64,000 nucleotides of DNA, taken from the NCBI RefSeq assembly GCF_013409935.1, contig NZ_JACCCO010000001.1, positions 2,666,001 through 2,730,000 of the forward strand, in the 5' to 3' direction. Origin of the DNA: Streptosporangium sandarakinum. GTDB taxonomy: Bacteria; Actinomycetota; Actinomycetes; Streptosporangiales; Streptosporangiaceae. Every line of letters starts with the position of its first letter. The stretch's first letter is position 1. The notes beneath the pieces were generated by a model. The model was not told the origin of the DNA. It worked only from the letters and a program-made list of their open reading frames with translations, and did not search any database. The position numbers were made by a program, and so were the translations under genes. This document shows positions 24,124 through 32,553 of the stretch, in pieces.

Positions 24124-25092
24124 TCACCGCTTGCGGTGGCGGGAGACCTCGTAGAGGGCGATACCGGCGGCGACGCCCGCGTTGAGAGACTCGGCCGCGG
24201 CGTTCATCGGGATGCGGACCACCAGGTCGCACGCCTCGCGGACCAGGCGGGACAGGCCCTTGCCCTCCGAGCCGACGACCACGACCAGCGGACCGTCGAG
24301 GAGGTTGGCGTCGGCGAGGTCGACGGTGCCCTCACCGTCCAGGCCGATGACGAAGAGCCCGGCCTCGCGATACTCGCGCAGCGTGGCGGTCAGGTTCGCC
24401 GCCCGGGCGACCGTCAGGGTGGCCAGCGTGCCCGCGGAGGTCTTCCAGGCGCCGCCCGTCACTCCGGCCGAGCGGCGGGAGGGGACGACCAGGCCGTGGG
24501 CGCCGAACGCGGTGGCCGAGCGGGCGATGGCGCCGAGGTTGCGCGGGTCGGTGACGCCGTCGAGCGCCACGATCAGCGGCACCTCGGCGGCGTCCTGGGC
24601 GATGGCGACCAGGTCGTCGGGGTGAGCGTAGTCGTAGGGCGGGATCTGCAGGGCCAGCCCCTGGTGGATCCCGCCCTCGGTGAGGCGGTCGAGCTTCTCC
24701 CTGCCGACCTCGAGCATCGCGATGCCGCGGTCGGCGGCGATCCGCATCGACTCCTTGACCCGGTCGTCGCTGTCGATGCGCGTGGCGACGTAGAGGGTGC
24801 TGGCGGGCACCCCGGCCCGCAGCGCCTCCACGACGGGGTTGCGCCCGCCGATGTACTCGGGGGCGTCCTCGCCGCGCTTGGCGCGGGCCAGGGGGCGCGA
24901 GGAGGCGGACTTGCCGGTCCGCTCCTCACGCTCGACCCGCTGCGTGCGCGCCTTGTCCTTGTACCAGTGCCGCATGTGCGCCGGCGGGGTCGCCCCCTTG
25001 CCCTCGAGGCCGCGGCGGACATTGCCGCCCGTGCCCTTGGTCGGACTCTTCTTCTTCGCGGGCCGCCCGGACCCTCTACCCCCACCAGCCAT
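24124..25092 (-). CDS. rlmB: 23S rRNA (guanosine-2'-O)-methyltransferase RlmB
   Basis: 322 residues. A basic 75-residue N-terminal tail precedes the substrate-binding domain (YIGGRNPVVEALRAG) and a SPOUT methyltransferase knot: motif 1 LDGVTDPRNLGAIARSA, motif 2 VVVGSEGKGLSRLVRE, motif 3 IPMNAAAESLNAGVA. By family it methylates G2251 of 23S rRNA using SAM. It starts 23 bases after the cysS stop on the same strand, the conserved actinobacterial cysS-rlmB operon. Confidence 0.93.
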   Translation of the reverse strand: MAGGGRGSGRPAKKKSPTKGTGGNVRRGLEGKGATPPAHMRHWYKDKARTQRVEREERTGKSASSRPLARAKRGEDAPEYIGGRNPVVEALRAGVPASTLYVATRIDSDDRVKESMRIAADRGIAMLEVGREKLDRLTEGGIHQGLALQIPPYDYAHPDDLVAIAQDAAEVPLIVALDGVTDPRNLGAIARSATAFGAHGLVVPSRRSAGVTGGAWKTSAGTLATLTVARAANLTATLREYREAGLFVIGLDGEGTVDLADANLLDGPLVVVVGSEGKGLSRLVREACDLVVRIPMNAAAESLNAGVAAGIALYEVSRHRKR

Positions 25093-25115
25093 GTTGTATA
25101 GGGTACGGCCTGCGC

Positions 25116-26516
25116 TTACCGGGACAGTTCCCAGCGGGGGCCCTGGGGGGTGTCCTCCACGGTGATCCCGGCCTGGGCGAGCTGGTCGCGGATGCCGTCG
25201 GCCGCCGCGAAGTCCTTGCGGGCCCGGGCCGCCTGGCGCTGTTCCAAGGCCACACCGACCAGCGCGTCGACGGTGGCGCGCAGGCCGGTGTCACCGCCGG
25301 AGGAGCGCCACTGCTCCGAGCGCGGGTCGAGACCGAAGACGTCGAGCATGTTCTGCGTCTCGGCGAGGAGCCTGGCGACCTGCTCCTTGTTGCCCTGCGC
25401 CAGCGCCACGTTGCCCTCGCGGACCACCTCGTGGACGACCGCGAGCGCCTGGGAGGTGTTCAGGTCGTCGTTGAGGGCGTCCACGAACGACTCGGGCAGC
25501 GGCGCGTGCGCGTCGACGTCGTGGATGACCTCGGCGGCACGGGTGACGAAGCCCTCGATGCGCTGGTAGGCCGCGGCGGCCTCGAACAGCGCCTCCTCGG
25601 AGTACTCGATCGCGGAGCGGTAGTGCGGGGCGGCGAGGTAGTAGCGCAGCTCGACCGGACGGATCTTCTTGGTCACCTCGGGCACCAGCAGGGAGTTGCC
25701 GAGCGACTTGCTCATCTTCTCCGCGCCGATCTTGAGCATGCCGTTGTGCATCCAGTAGCGGGCGAAGCCGTCCCCGGCCGCCTGCGACTGCGTCAGCTCG
25801 TTCTCGTGGTGCGGGAAGACCAGGTCGACGCCGCCGCCGTGGATGTCGAAGGTCGGCCCGAGGTACTTGGTGGCCATGGCCGAGCACTCCAGGTGCCAGC
25901 CGGGGCGGCCGCGGCCCCACGGGGTCGGCCAGTTCGGCTCGCCGGGCTTCTCGCCCTTCCACAGCGCGAAGTCGCGCGGGTCACGCTTGGCGGAGTCGGT
26001 GTCGGTGTCGCCCGCGGCGCGGAGGTTCTCCAGCTTCTGGTTCGACAGCGAGCCGTACCGGTCGGCGTAGGAGAGGACGTCGAAGTAGACGTCGCCGTCG
26101 GAGGCGTAGGCGTGGCCGCGCTCGATCAGCCGCTCCATGAGCTCGATCATCTCGGGCACGTGGCCGGTGGCCCGCGGCTCGACGGTCGGCGGCAGGCAGC
26201 CGAGGATCTGGTAGGCCCAGGTGAAGGCGCGCTGGTTGCGCTCGGCGACGACGAACCACGGCACGCCCTCGGCCGCCGCGACCCGGATGATCTTGTCGTC
26301 GATGTCGGTGACGTTCCGGCAGAAGGTGACGTCGTAGCCCGACCGGATCATCCAGCGGCGGAGCACGTCGAAGTTGACTCCGGAACGGACGTGCCCGATA
26401 TGGGGAGGAGCCTGCACGGTGGCGCCACACAGGTAGATCGACGCCCGGCCGGGTTCGACCGGAACGAATTCGCGGACCGTACGTACGCTGGTGTCGTATA
26501 GGTGCAGGGTGCTCAC
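25116..26516 (-). CDS. cysS: Cysteinyl-tRNA synthetase
   Basis: 466 residues, full length. Class I signature [10 protein letters not shown] (HIGH) and KMSKSLGNS; zinc-site residues are visible in YLCGATV (Cys), WHLECSAMA (Cys) and the PHHENE His/Glu. It charges tRNA-Cys in the cytoplasm. It is not the mycothiol ligase MshC: length, HIGH context and the rlmB linkage match CysS. In other actinobacteria carD-ispD-ispF lies directly upstream; here about 3.4 kb with three other genes intervenes before ispF. Confidence 0.95.
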   Translation of the reverse strand: MSTLHLYDTSVRTVREFVPVEPGRASIYLCGATVQAPPHIGHVRSGVNFDVLRRWMIRSGYDVTFCRNVTDIDDKIIRVAAAEGVPWFVVAERNQRAFTWAYQILGCLPPTVEPRATGHVPEMIELMERLIERGHAYASDGDVYFDVLSYADRYGSLSNQKLENLRAAGDTDTDSAKRDPRDFALWKGEKPGEPNWPTPWGRGRPGWHLECSAMATKYLGPTFDIHGGGVDLVFPHHENELTQSQAAGDGFARYWMHNGMLKIGAEKMSKSLGNSLLVPEVTKKIRPVELRYYLAAPHYRSAIEYSEEALFEAAAAYQRIEGFVTRAAEVIHDVDAHAPLPESFVDALNDDLNTSQALAVVHEVVREGNVALAQGNKEQVARLLAETQNMLDVFGLDPRSEQWRSSGGDTGLRATVDALVGVALEQRQAARARKDFAAADGIRDQLAQAGITVEDTPQGPRWELSR

Positions 26517-26936
26517 GAAGGCAAGGCTAACGCCTTACCTCACCTCACAAGCCGGGTTACGCGACGTTGACGTCGCTCAGGCGAGTCTTTTGCGGCCATT
26601 GACCGCCAATGGCATCAATGCCCATTTACGCGTGGCTTCGTGGCGAGCGCCCCGCCGGTGACACGACCGCGCCCGACCACCCGGCCGCGGGTCGGCACGG
26701 TCACCACCGCGACGTCGCCGGCCCGTCCGGCGGGCCATGTCCACCCCTGCGCCATGACCACCGCCGCGACGGCGCCGGTCCATCCAGCGGACCACGTCCA
26801 CCCCCACGCCATGATCGCCGCCGTGCCGTATCGGTCCGGAGAAGGGCGGGCCCGCCGTACCGGACGCCCACGCCGGTCTGTCGTACGGTTCGCCGGACCG
26901 ATCATTCCGTGACCGATTCTGTAGGCTCGAAGGGCC
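26517..26936. other. Intergenic region with tandem repeat
   Basis: 420 bases between the divergent cysS and DUF2637 genes. The cysS side (26517-26630) is less GC-rich and likely holds its promoter; the centre holds the 57-bp repeat. Confidence 0.5.
26702..26815. repeat. 57-bp tandem duplication
   Basis: CACCACCGCGACGTCGCCGG (26702) recurs as CACCGCCGCGACGGCGCCGG (26759), and both units end CCACCCC-N-ACGCCATGA-like, about 80% identical over 57 bases. Confidence 0.7.
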
Positions 26937-28451
26937 ATGGACGTGAAACCCCCCGCGGCGGCAGACCCGGTCTCCCGCCCGTCTGCGCCCCTGCCCGCAC
27001 CCGCCCGGCCGAGCAGGACGGCGATCGTGTTACGCCGCGCCGGAATCGCCCTCGCCGGGATCTGCGTGGCCGCCCTCACCGCCGCCGCGTGCGTGCTCTC
27101 CTTCGAGGATCTGCGCGCGCTCGCCGTGACCGGCGAGGCGGATCCCGGACTGGCCTACCTGTACCCCGCGGCCTTCGACGCGCTGCTCGTCATCGCGATG
27201 ACCGCCGCGCTGCTGCTGTGGAACGGCCGCTGGCCGGCCCGTCTGCAGGCGGGCCTGGTGCTGGCGTTGCTGCTCGCCGCCGCGTCCGCCGCCGAGGTGA
27301 CCACGGCGATGCGGGCCCCGGTGGACGTACGGCAGGCGGCCGTCGGGGTGGCCGTCGCCCCGTGGGTGATGGTGCTGCTGGCGCTGTGGCTCTGGTTCCT
27401 GCTGATCAAGCACGGCGCCGGCCGGCGGACCGCGTCCGGCCCGGGTACGGCGGGCCGGAACGGCCACGGCGGGTACACCGGGGGCACCGGGGACGAGGCC
27501 GGGTGGCGGGACCGCGGTGACATCGTGCCGTTCCCGGACGCCGCCTCCGGCCCCGTCGCGGGCACGTCCTCCCCGGGCGGCGCCTCCGGCCCCATCGCGG
27601 ACGGCCCCTCGGCCACCGCGAGCACGCGTTCGCCGAGCGCCACCCCATACGCCGCCCCGACCGACGCGACGGACGACACAGCGGACGGCACAGCCGACGG
27701 CGATCGCCCGCGGGCCGCCCGTCCCGTGGAGCGTGCCCCGCACACCCCGCCCGGGGAACCGGTCCATCACGCTCCGGTGGAGACCCCGCTCGATCCGCAG
27801 GCCGCCCCGCCGCTGGAGTCGGCGCCGCACCACGACCTGCCGCCCGCCGTTCCGCTGGTCGGCCCCACCCCGGCCCCGGAGACCCCCGAGGTCGACGAAC
27901 TGCCGCCGACCGGCGATCCGGACCCGGACCCCGTCCCTGCGCGTCCTACGGCTCCCGAAGCGCCCACCGGTTCCAGGCCCTCCACCGGATTCGAGCCTTC
28001 CGGCTCCGAGGACTCCACCGCCCCCGAGCCGACCGTCGAGCCGCCCGTCGTCCGGGAGTCCTCCGAGACCCCGCCCGCCCCCGAGCCGACCGCCGCTCCC
28101 ACGCCCGGCAGGCCGGTGCGCTGGGGGGATCTGCTTCGTCCCTCGAAGGGTGACGTGCTGGTCCATCCGCTCCGCCCCGCCGCACCGGAGGCCGGGGCCG
28201 CCGGGCAAGAGGCCGACGAGCGCGGGGCCGACACCCAGCCGATGCTCGCGATCCCCGACAAGGACGAGAGCGGGGACGAGGAGCGGGATCCGGCGGGGAG
28301 GTCCGGGGCGGCGGGTTCTGTCCCGGATCCCGATCCGGCGCACAGCGCCGAGACCGCCGACCCCGGCGAGGGGTCCGCGGACGGCGGCTCGGCCACGGCC
28401 CCGCCGCCCTCGGGGCGCATGCGGAGCACGCCCACCCCGCCGGACGAGTGA
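26937..28451 (+). CDS. DUF2637-like membrane protein with long Pro-rich tail
   Basis: 504 residues. Four membrane helices in the first 155 residues: AGIALAGICVAALTAAACVL, YPAAFDALLVIAMTAALLLW, GLVLALLLAAASAAEV and VGVAVAPWVMVLLALWLWFL. The pattern, with FDALLVIAMT in helix 2, matches DUF2637, a family frequent in actinomycetes and related to plasmid-spread (Spd) proteins. From 160 onwards the chain is a disordered Pro/Glu/Thr-rich cytoplasmic or surface tail with one ordered-looking patch (RWGDLLRPSKGDVLVHPL, about 395). Function unknown. It is monocistronic and ends at a strong hairpin. Confidence 0.75.
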   Translation: MDVKPPAAADPVSRPSAPLPAPARPSRTAIVLRRAGIALAGICVAALTAAACVLSFEDLRALAVTGEADPGLAYLYPAAFDALLVIAMTAALLLWNGRWPARLQAGLVLALLLAAASAAEVTTAMRAPVDVRQAAVGVAVAPWVMVLLALWLWFLLIKHGAGRRTASGPGTAGRNGHGGYTGGTGDEAGWRDRGDIVPFPDAASGPVAGTSSPGGASGPIADGPSATASTRSPSATPYAAPTDATDDTADGTADGDRPRAARPVERAPHTPPGEPVHHAPVETPLDPQAAPPLESAPHHDLPPAVPLVGPTPAPETPEVDELPPTGDPDPDPVPARPTAPEAPTGSRPSTGFEPSGSEDSTAPEPTVEPPVVRESSETPPAPEPTAAPTPGRPVRWGDLLRPSKGDVLVHPLRPAAPEAGAAGQEADERGADTQPMLAIPDKDESGDEERDPAGRSGAAGSVPDPDPAHSAETADPGEGSADGGSATAPPPSGRMRSTPTPPDE

Positions 28452-28544
28452 GGTCCTGACCGGCCGTCCCCGCGCCACCGTGCGACCCGTCCCCGTGACG
28501 CCGTACGCTCGCCCGGCCTCGGCCGGCAAGGTGCCGACCCATGA

Positions 28545-28586
28545 CAGAGGGCGGTGGCCGCGTCGTGACGCGGCCACCGCCCTCTG
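28545..28586 (+). terminator. 20-bp perfect hairpin terminator
   Basis: CAGAGGGCGGTGGCCGCGTC and its exact reverse complement are separated by only GT. It lies 94 bases after the DUF2637 gene stop. Confidence 0.75.
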
Positions 28587-28896
28587 CCCGATGCCGGACC
28601 GGCCCGCAGCTATTCGCTCACACCTCGGTGAGCGGCGCCCCACTGCGGACCGGCGCCCTGCTCACCTCCGCGCCCGTCCCCGGATGGACCGGGGCCGACC
28701 ACCTCACGACATGTCGGGAAATGGTCGGAACGGTGGTGACCTACTCGCCTGTCGGGCCAGCCGAGCAGGTCACCCGCGAAGGCGGTGGCGCCGTGCGGGC
28801 CGCCGCCTTCACCTCCGGGCCGGAGGGCGTTCTTCCGGGTCACGGCGAGGCGATCGGGGCCGGGCCCCGCCGTACCGGTCGTTCTATTCCGCGGGA

Positions 28897-28969
28897 CCGC
28901 CGCCGGGTCCCGTTCCGCGGATCTCCCGCCCGCTGCGGGGGAGATCCGCGGAACGGGACCCGGCGGCGG
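28897..28969. repeat. 31-bp perfect inverted repeat
   Basis: Arms 28897-28927 and 28939-28969 are exact reverse complements (core GGGTCCCGTTCCGCGGATCT) around an 11-base loop. It is located 31 bases beyond the end of the GlsB gene. It is much longer than needed for a terminator, and could be a bidirectional terminator or a small mobile repeat. Confidence 0.85.
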
Positions 28970-29000
28970 CTCACGTCGCGGGCCGTTACACGCCGATGGC

Positions 29001-29273
29001 TCACACCCTGGAGCGCGACCGTCGCAGACCGGCGACCAGGCCGACACCGACGGCGGCGAGGACGATCTGCATGACAAGCTCGATCCAGTCGATGCCGTCC
29101 GTGGTGGCCACGCCGAGGGACTGGGCGATCGCGGTGCCGATGAGCGCGGCGACGATGCCGACGGCGATGGTCAGGAACCAGCCGATCGGCTGCCGGCCGG
29201 GAAGCACGAGACGACCGAGGGCGCCGACGATGGCGCCGATGACGATGGCCCCGAGGATGGACGCGATGGTCAT
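29001..29273 (-). CDS. GlsB/YeaQ/YmgE-family small membrane protein
   Basis: 90 residues, three helices: SILGAIVIGAIVGALGRLVL, WFLTIAVGIVAALIGTAIAQ and LVMQIVLAAVGVGLVAGL, with the family motif GRLVLPGRQPIGW. These inner-membrane proteins are stress-associated, but no mechanism is established. It is paralogous to the next gene, 92 bases upstream, and probably forms an operon with it. Confidence 0.88.
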   Translation of the reverse strand: MTIASILGAIVIGAIVGALGRLVLPGRQPIGWFLTIAVGIVAALIGTAIAQSLGVATTDGIDWIELVMQIVLAAVGVGLVAGLRRSRSRV

Positions 29274-29365
29274 ATCAACCTCCTCAATGGGATGAGATCT
29301 TCACCTCACGGGAAGCTCGCTACCCTCCGGGCCGGAGTTATGCGCGGCGGCCGGGAAATCCTGGA

Positions 29366-29632
29366 TCAGGGACTTTTCCGCGGCTGCATCTGGGCGACGG
29401 CCAGCACCCCGATGACCGCGAGTGCGAGCTGGATGAGGTGTTCCCACCAGTCGATCCCCGGTGTGTCGGCGAGCCCGAGAGCGGCGGCGATGGCGGTGCC
29501 GATGAGCGCGGCGACGATGCCGACGATGACCGTCATGCCGATGGAGATGTTCTGCCGGCCGGGAAGGATGAGGCGCGCCAGCGCCCCGATGACGGCGCCG
29601 ATGATGATCGCGGCGATGATGGATCCGAGCAT
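29366..29632 (-). CDS. GlsB/YeaQ/YmgE-family small membrane protein
   Basis: 88 residues from ATG 29632 (GGGGGAGAG 6 bases upstream; the open frame extends further but without a site). Helices IIAAIIIGAVIGALARLIL, MTVIVGIVAALIGTAIAAAL and LIQLALAVIGVLAV, motif ARLILPGRQNIS. It is clearly a tandem duplicate of the downstream gene, sharing GIVAALIGTAIA. Likely role is membrane stress protection, by family only. Confidence 0.87.
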   Translation of the reverse strand: MLGSIIAAIIIGAVIGALARLILPGRQNISIGMTVIVGIVAALIGTAIAAALGLADTPGIDWWEHLIQLALAVIGVLAVAQMQPRKSP

Positions 29633-29935
29633 GTCCGGCTCTCCCCCCGATACGGAGCATGTCATCAGGGGGTTACCCAGGACGTTCACCGGTCATTCGG
29701 GAAAGGTGGTGGCCCGCACCGCGCCAGTTGACGGGCCACCGCCCCGAATACCTCGGCGGGCATTCCGCACCGCCCGCCGGAACGCTTTCGCGTTCGTAAA
29801 GGAGACGTCCGCCTCCCGGTTCGGGTTCACCCGCCGGGGGACATCCGCCTCCGGGTCCTGGCGCGCCGCGCCAGGAGACGCTCCCGGGTCCGACGACGCC
29901 GCGTCAGGCGAGGCCCTCCCCCGGGTTCCGAATCG
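29633..29935. other. Intergenic region with hairpins
   Basis: About 300 bases between the GlsB gene start and the ispF stop. CCTGGCGC-GCC-GCGCCAGG (29857-29875) may terminate ispF transcription; GGTGGCCCG and CGGGCCACC (29708-29740) form a second stem. No gene seen. Confidence 0.5.
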
Positions 29936-30403
29936 TCATGACGGGTTCCGGCTCATCACGATCGCGGTCGCGACGGCCGCCACGCCCTCACCGCGCCCGG
30001 TGAGGCCCAGGCCGTCGGTCGTGGTGGCGCTGACGCTCACCGGTGCGCCCACGACCGCCGAGAGCGCCCTCTCCGCCTCGACCCGTCGCGGCGCGAGCTT
30101 GGGCCGGTTGCCGATCACCTGGACGGCCACGTTGCCGATCTCGAAGCCGGCCGCGCGCACCGTACGGGCGGCCTCGCCCAGCAGGGTGACGCCGGAAGCG
30201 CCCGCCCAGCGGGGGTCCGCGGTGCCGAACAGCCCGCCGAGGTCACCGAGACCCGCCGCGGACAGCAGCGCGTCACAGGCGGCGTGGGCCGCCGCGTCAC
30301 CGTCGGAGTGCCCGGCGAGACCGGTCTCTCCAGGCCAGTGGAGCCCCGCGAGGTGCAACTCGCGACCGGATGCGAACGGGTGGACGTCGACTCCGACGCC
30401 CAC
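29936..30403 (-). CDS. ispF: 2-C-methyl-D-erythritol 2,4-cyclodiphosphate synthase
   Basis: 155 residues, full length. [10 protein letters not shown] carries the first metal ligands (Asp, His), [16 protein letters not shown] the next, with [14 protein letters not shown] and the C-terminal [19 protein letters not shown]. It cyclises the CDP-ME 2-phosphate intermediate of the MEP isoprenoid pathway. GTG 30403 is the only start that matches the family N-terminus; there is no clear ribosome site, so coupling to carD (stop 18 bases upstream) is likely. The usual ispD between carD and ispF is absent. Confidence 0.92.
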   Translation of the reverse strand: MGVGVDVHPFASGRELHLAGLHWPGETGLAGHSDGDAAAHAACDALLSAAGLGDLGGLFGTADPRWAGASGVTLLGEAARTVRAAGFEIGNVAVQVIGNRPKLAPRRVEAERALSAVVGAPVSVSATTTDGLGLTGRGEGVAAVATAIVMSRNPS

Positions 30404-30420
30404 CCGCGGAAATATCGTGT

Positions 30421-30903
30421 TCAGGAGTTGAGAACCTCGTCCAGAAGTGCCTCGGCCTTGTCCTCGTTGGTCTTCTCCGCGAGCGCGAGCTCGCTGACCA
30501 GGATCTGCCGGGCCTTGGCCAGCATTCGCTTCTCTCCTGCGGAGAGCCCGCGCTCCTTGTCTCGTCGCCACAGGTCGCGAACGACCTCGGCCACCTTGTT
30601 GACGTCACCGGACGCCAGCTTCTCCAAGTTGGCCTTGTAGCGGCGGGACCAGTTCGTGGGCTCTTCGGTGTGAGGCATGCGAAGCACGTCGAAAACGCGC
30701 TCAAGGCCCTCTTGACCGACGACATCGCGAACGCCGACGAGTTCGGCGTTGTCTGCCGGCACCTGGACGGTAAGGTCGCCCTTGTCGACCTTGAGGACCA
30801 GGTAGGTCCTTTCCTCACCCTTGATGGTCCGGGTCGTGATTGCCTCGATCCGAGCAGCCCCGTGGTGGGGGTAGACGACAGTGTCGCCGACCTGGAAAGT
30901 CAT
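30421..30903 (-). CDS. carD: CarD-family transcriptional regulator
   Basis: 160 residues. The N-terminal Tudor-like RNA polymerase-interaction domain begins [20 protein letters not shown] and the helical DNA-binding part includes [20 protein letters not shown] and [20 protein letters not shown]. CarD binds the RNAP beta subunit and stabilises open complexes at most promoters, chiefly rRNA. ATG 30903 is preceded by GGAAGGGG. It heads the operon with ispF. Confidence 0.95.
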   Translation of the reverse strand: MTFQVGDTVVYPHHGAARIEAITTRTIKGEERTYLVLKVDKGDLTVQVPADNAELVGVRDVVGQEGLERVFDVLRMPHTEEPTNWSRRYKANLEKLASGDVNKVAEVVRDLWRRDKERGLSAGEKRMLAKARQILVSELALAEKTNEDKAEALLDEVLNS

Positions 30904-31164
30904 GTGACAAGTACCCCTTCCGCTGTACTCAAGAGTACCACGTATCCACAGCCTCCCGGAACAGTGAAATCACCATAACTGCAGGTCAAAGCGGCATCTT
31001 ATGGCTTGACAAATATTCTCTCCTGTGAATCGGCAGGCTGAAAAGCGGTCCCCACCTGCATTCGGCACTCCTCCGCGATCAGGTGGGCCGCCGGAAAACC
31101 CGGTATTGGACACGGATAGGGTTGGCCCTGTCCTGCATCCAGTGTGACAAGGAGACCCCGTACC

Positions 31165-31773
31165 GTGACCCGCAACAGCCGTCGCTGGGCGATCGCCGCC
31201 GCCGCGTTCCTCGCCGCCGCCCCCGTCCTGGCCGGCTGCGGTACCGGGGAGGACGCCAACACCAGCAAGCCCTACCACCCGACCGAGGCCGTCACCGTCA
31301 GGCAGAACGGCATCGACATCTCCCAGGCGTTCTTCCTCGGCCCCGAGCCCGGCTCGAAGATCCAGGCCGGTGGGGCGATCCCGCTGTACATGTCGCTGGT
31401 CAACAGCGCGCGGACCGCCGACCAGCTCGTCGGCGTCGGCATCGACCCGGCCGTGGGCACCGCGAAGATCCCCGCACCCGTCGAGCTCAAGACGGGTCAG
31501 GGCGTGCGGATCGGCACGCCCACGCCCACCATCGTGGTGGAGGGCCTGAAGCAGCCCCTGGGCGGCGGGGAGAGCATCAAGATCCAGCTGCAGTTCGCCA
31601 ACGCGGGCATCATCCCGGTGACGGTTCCCGTCATCACCCGTAGCCGCGAGTTCGCCACCCTGGCCCCGGCGCCGGGCGGGGACCAGTCGTCCACGCCGTC
31701 CGCCACGCCGTCGGCGAGCCCCTCGGAGGGCGCGACGGCGTCGCCGTCCCCCAGCCCCTCCACCACCGAGTGA
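31165..31773 (+). CDS. Lipoprotein, PCu(A)C/DUF461-like
   Basis: 202 residues from GTG 31165 (AAGGAG 10 bases upstream). Type II signal IAAAAFLAAAPVLAGC with lipobox LAGC. The mature domain is an Ig-like beta sandwich (IPLYMSLVNSARTADQLVGV, VVEGLKQPLGGGESIKIQLQ), similar to copper-chaperone-like secreted proteins but without the Met/His copper motif. The tail is Ser/Pro/Thr-rich. A lipoprotein gene in this spot, between carD and phoP, is also found in Streptomyces. Convergent with phoP; a shared hairpin separates them. Confidence 0.75.
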   Translation: MTRNSRRWAIAAAAFLAAAPVLAGCGTGEDANTSKPYHPTEAVTVRQNGIDISQAFFLGPEPGSKIQAGGAIPLYMSLVNSARTADQLVGVGIDPAVGTAKIPAPVELKTGQGVRIGTPTPTIVVEGLKQPLGGGESIKIQLQFANAGIIPVTVPVITRSREFATLAPAPGGDQSSTPSATPSASPSEGATASPSPSPSTTE

Positions 31774-31822
31774 CCGGCGGCGGCCCGCGCGATTCCGCGT
31801 CGGCCGCGCCACCGTGAACATG

Positions 31823-31863
31823 CGAAGGGGGCGTGCGGGACGACTTCCCGCACGCCCCCTTCG
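31823..31863. terminator. Bidirectional terminator between lipoprotein gene and phoP
   Basis: CGAAGGGGGCGTGCGGG and its exact reverse complement (17 bp) with a 7-base loop, ending one base before the phoP stop codon. Confidence 0.85.
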
Positions 31864-32553
31864 TCAGCCCTCCACGGGGTCGAACTTGTAGCCCAGCCCG
31901 CGGACCGTGAGGATGCAGCGCGGGTTGGAGGGATCCGCCTCGACCTTGGCTCGCAGCCGCTTGACGTGCACGTCCAGGGTCTTGGTGTCGCCCACGTAGT
32001 CGGCGCCCCAGACCCGGTCGATGAGCTGGCCCCGGGTGAGCACCCGGCCGGCGTTGCGCAGCAGCACCTCCAGCAGCTCGAACTCCTTCAGCGGGAGCTG
32101 CACCTGGTCACCCCGGACGGCGACGACGTGCCGGTCGACGTCCATCCGGACCGGGCCGGCGGTCAGCACCGCCGACTCCGTCTCCTCGGTGTCGCCCTGA
32201 CGGCGCAGCACCGCGCGGATGCGGGCCACCAGCTCCCGGGAGGAGAACGGCTTGGTCACGTAGTCGTCGGCGCCCAGCTCCAGCCCGACGACCTTGTCGA
32301 TCTCGCTGTCCTTGGCGGTGAGCATGATCACCGGGACGTTGGAACGCTGGCGCAGCGAGCGGCAGACCTCGGTCCCCGGCAGGCCGGGCAGCATCAGGTC
32401 CAGCAGCACCAGGTCTGCGCCGTTGCGGTCGTAGGCGTCCAGCGCCTCGGGGCCGGTGGCCGCGACCGCGACCTCGAAGCCCTCCTTGCGCAGCATGTAG
32501 GACAGGGCGTCGGAGAAGGACTCCTCGTCCTCGACGACAAGCACGCGGGTCAC
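31864..32553 (-). CDS. phoP: OmpR-family response regulator PhoP (RegX3-like)
   Basis: 229 residues. Receiver domain with LVVEDEESFSDALSYML, phospho-acceptor Asp in LVLLDLMLPGLPG (about residue 52), Lys in TKPFSSRELVARI, then an OmpR winged helix (KEFELLEVLLRNAGRVLTRG, VDVHVKRLRAKVE-like DVHVKRLRAKV). Overlaps phoR by 4 bases (GTGA). With phoU divergent and a PHO box between, it should be the phosphate-starvation regulator that binds that box and controls its own operon. Confidence 0.92.
   Translation of the reverse strand: MTRVLVVEDEESFSDALSYMLRKEGFEVAVAATGPEALDAYDRNGADLVLLDLMLPGLPGTEVCRSLRQRSNVPVIMLTAKDSEIDKVVGLELGADDYVTKPFSSRELVARIRAVLRRQGDTEETESAVLTAGPVRMDVDRHVVAVRGDQVQLPLKEFELLEVLLRNAGRVLTRGQLIDRVWGADYVGDTKTLDVHVKRLRAKVEADPSNPRCILTVRGLGYKFDPVEG

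Larger units (their letters stand above)
28452..29000. other. Long intergenic region between convergent genes
   Basis: 550 bases with no gene. It contains two very strong hairpins (28545-28586 and 28897-28969). The 310 bases between them have no coding character that I can support. Confidence 0.6.

Noticed and set aside
26640-26912. Plus-strand 90-codon frame over the 57-bp repeat
   Set aside because: The repeat is in frame (57 = 19 codons), but the frame has no ribosome site or homology and lies in a divergent promoter gap.
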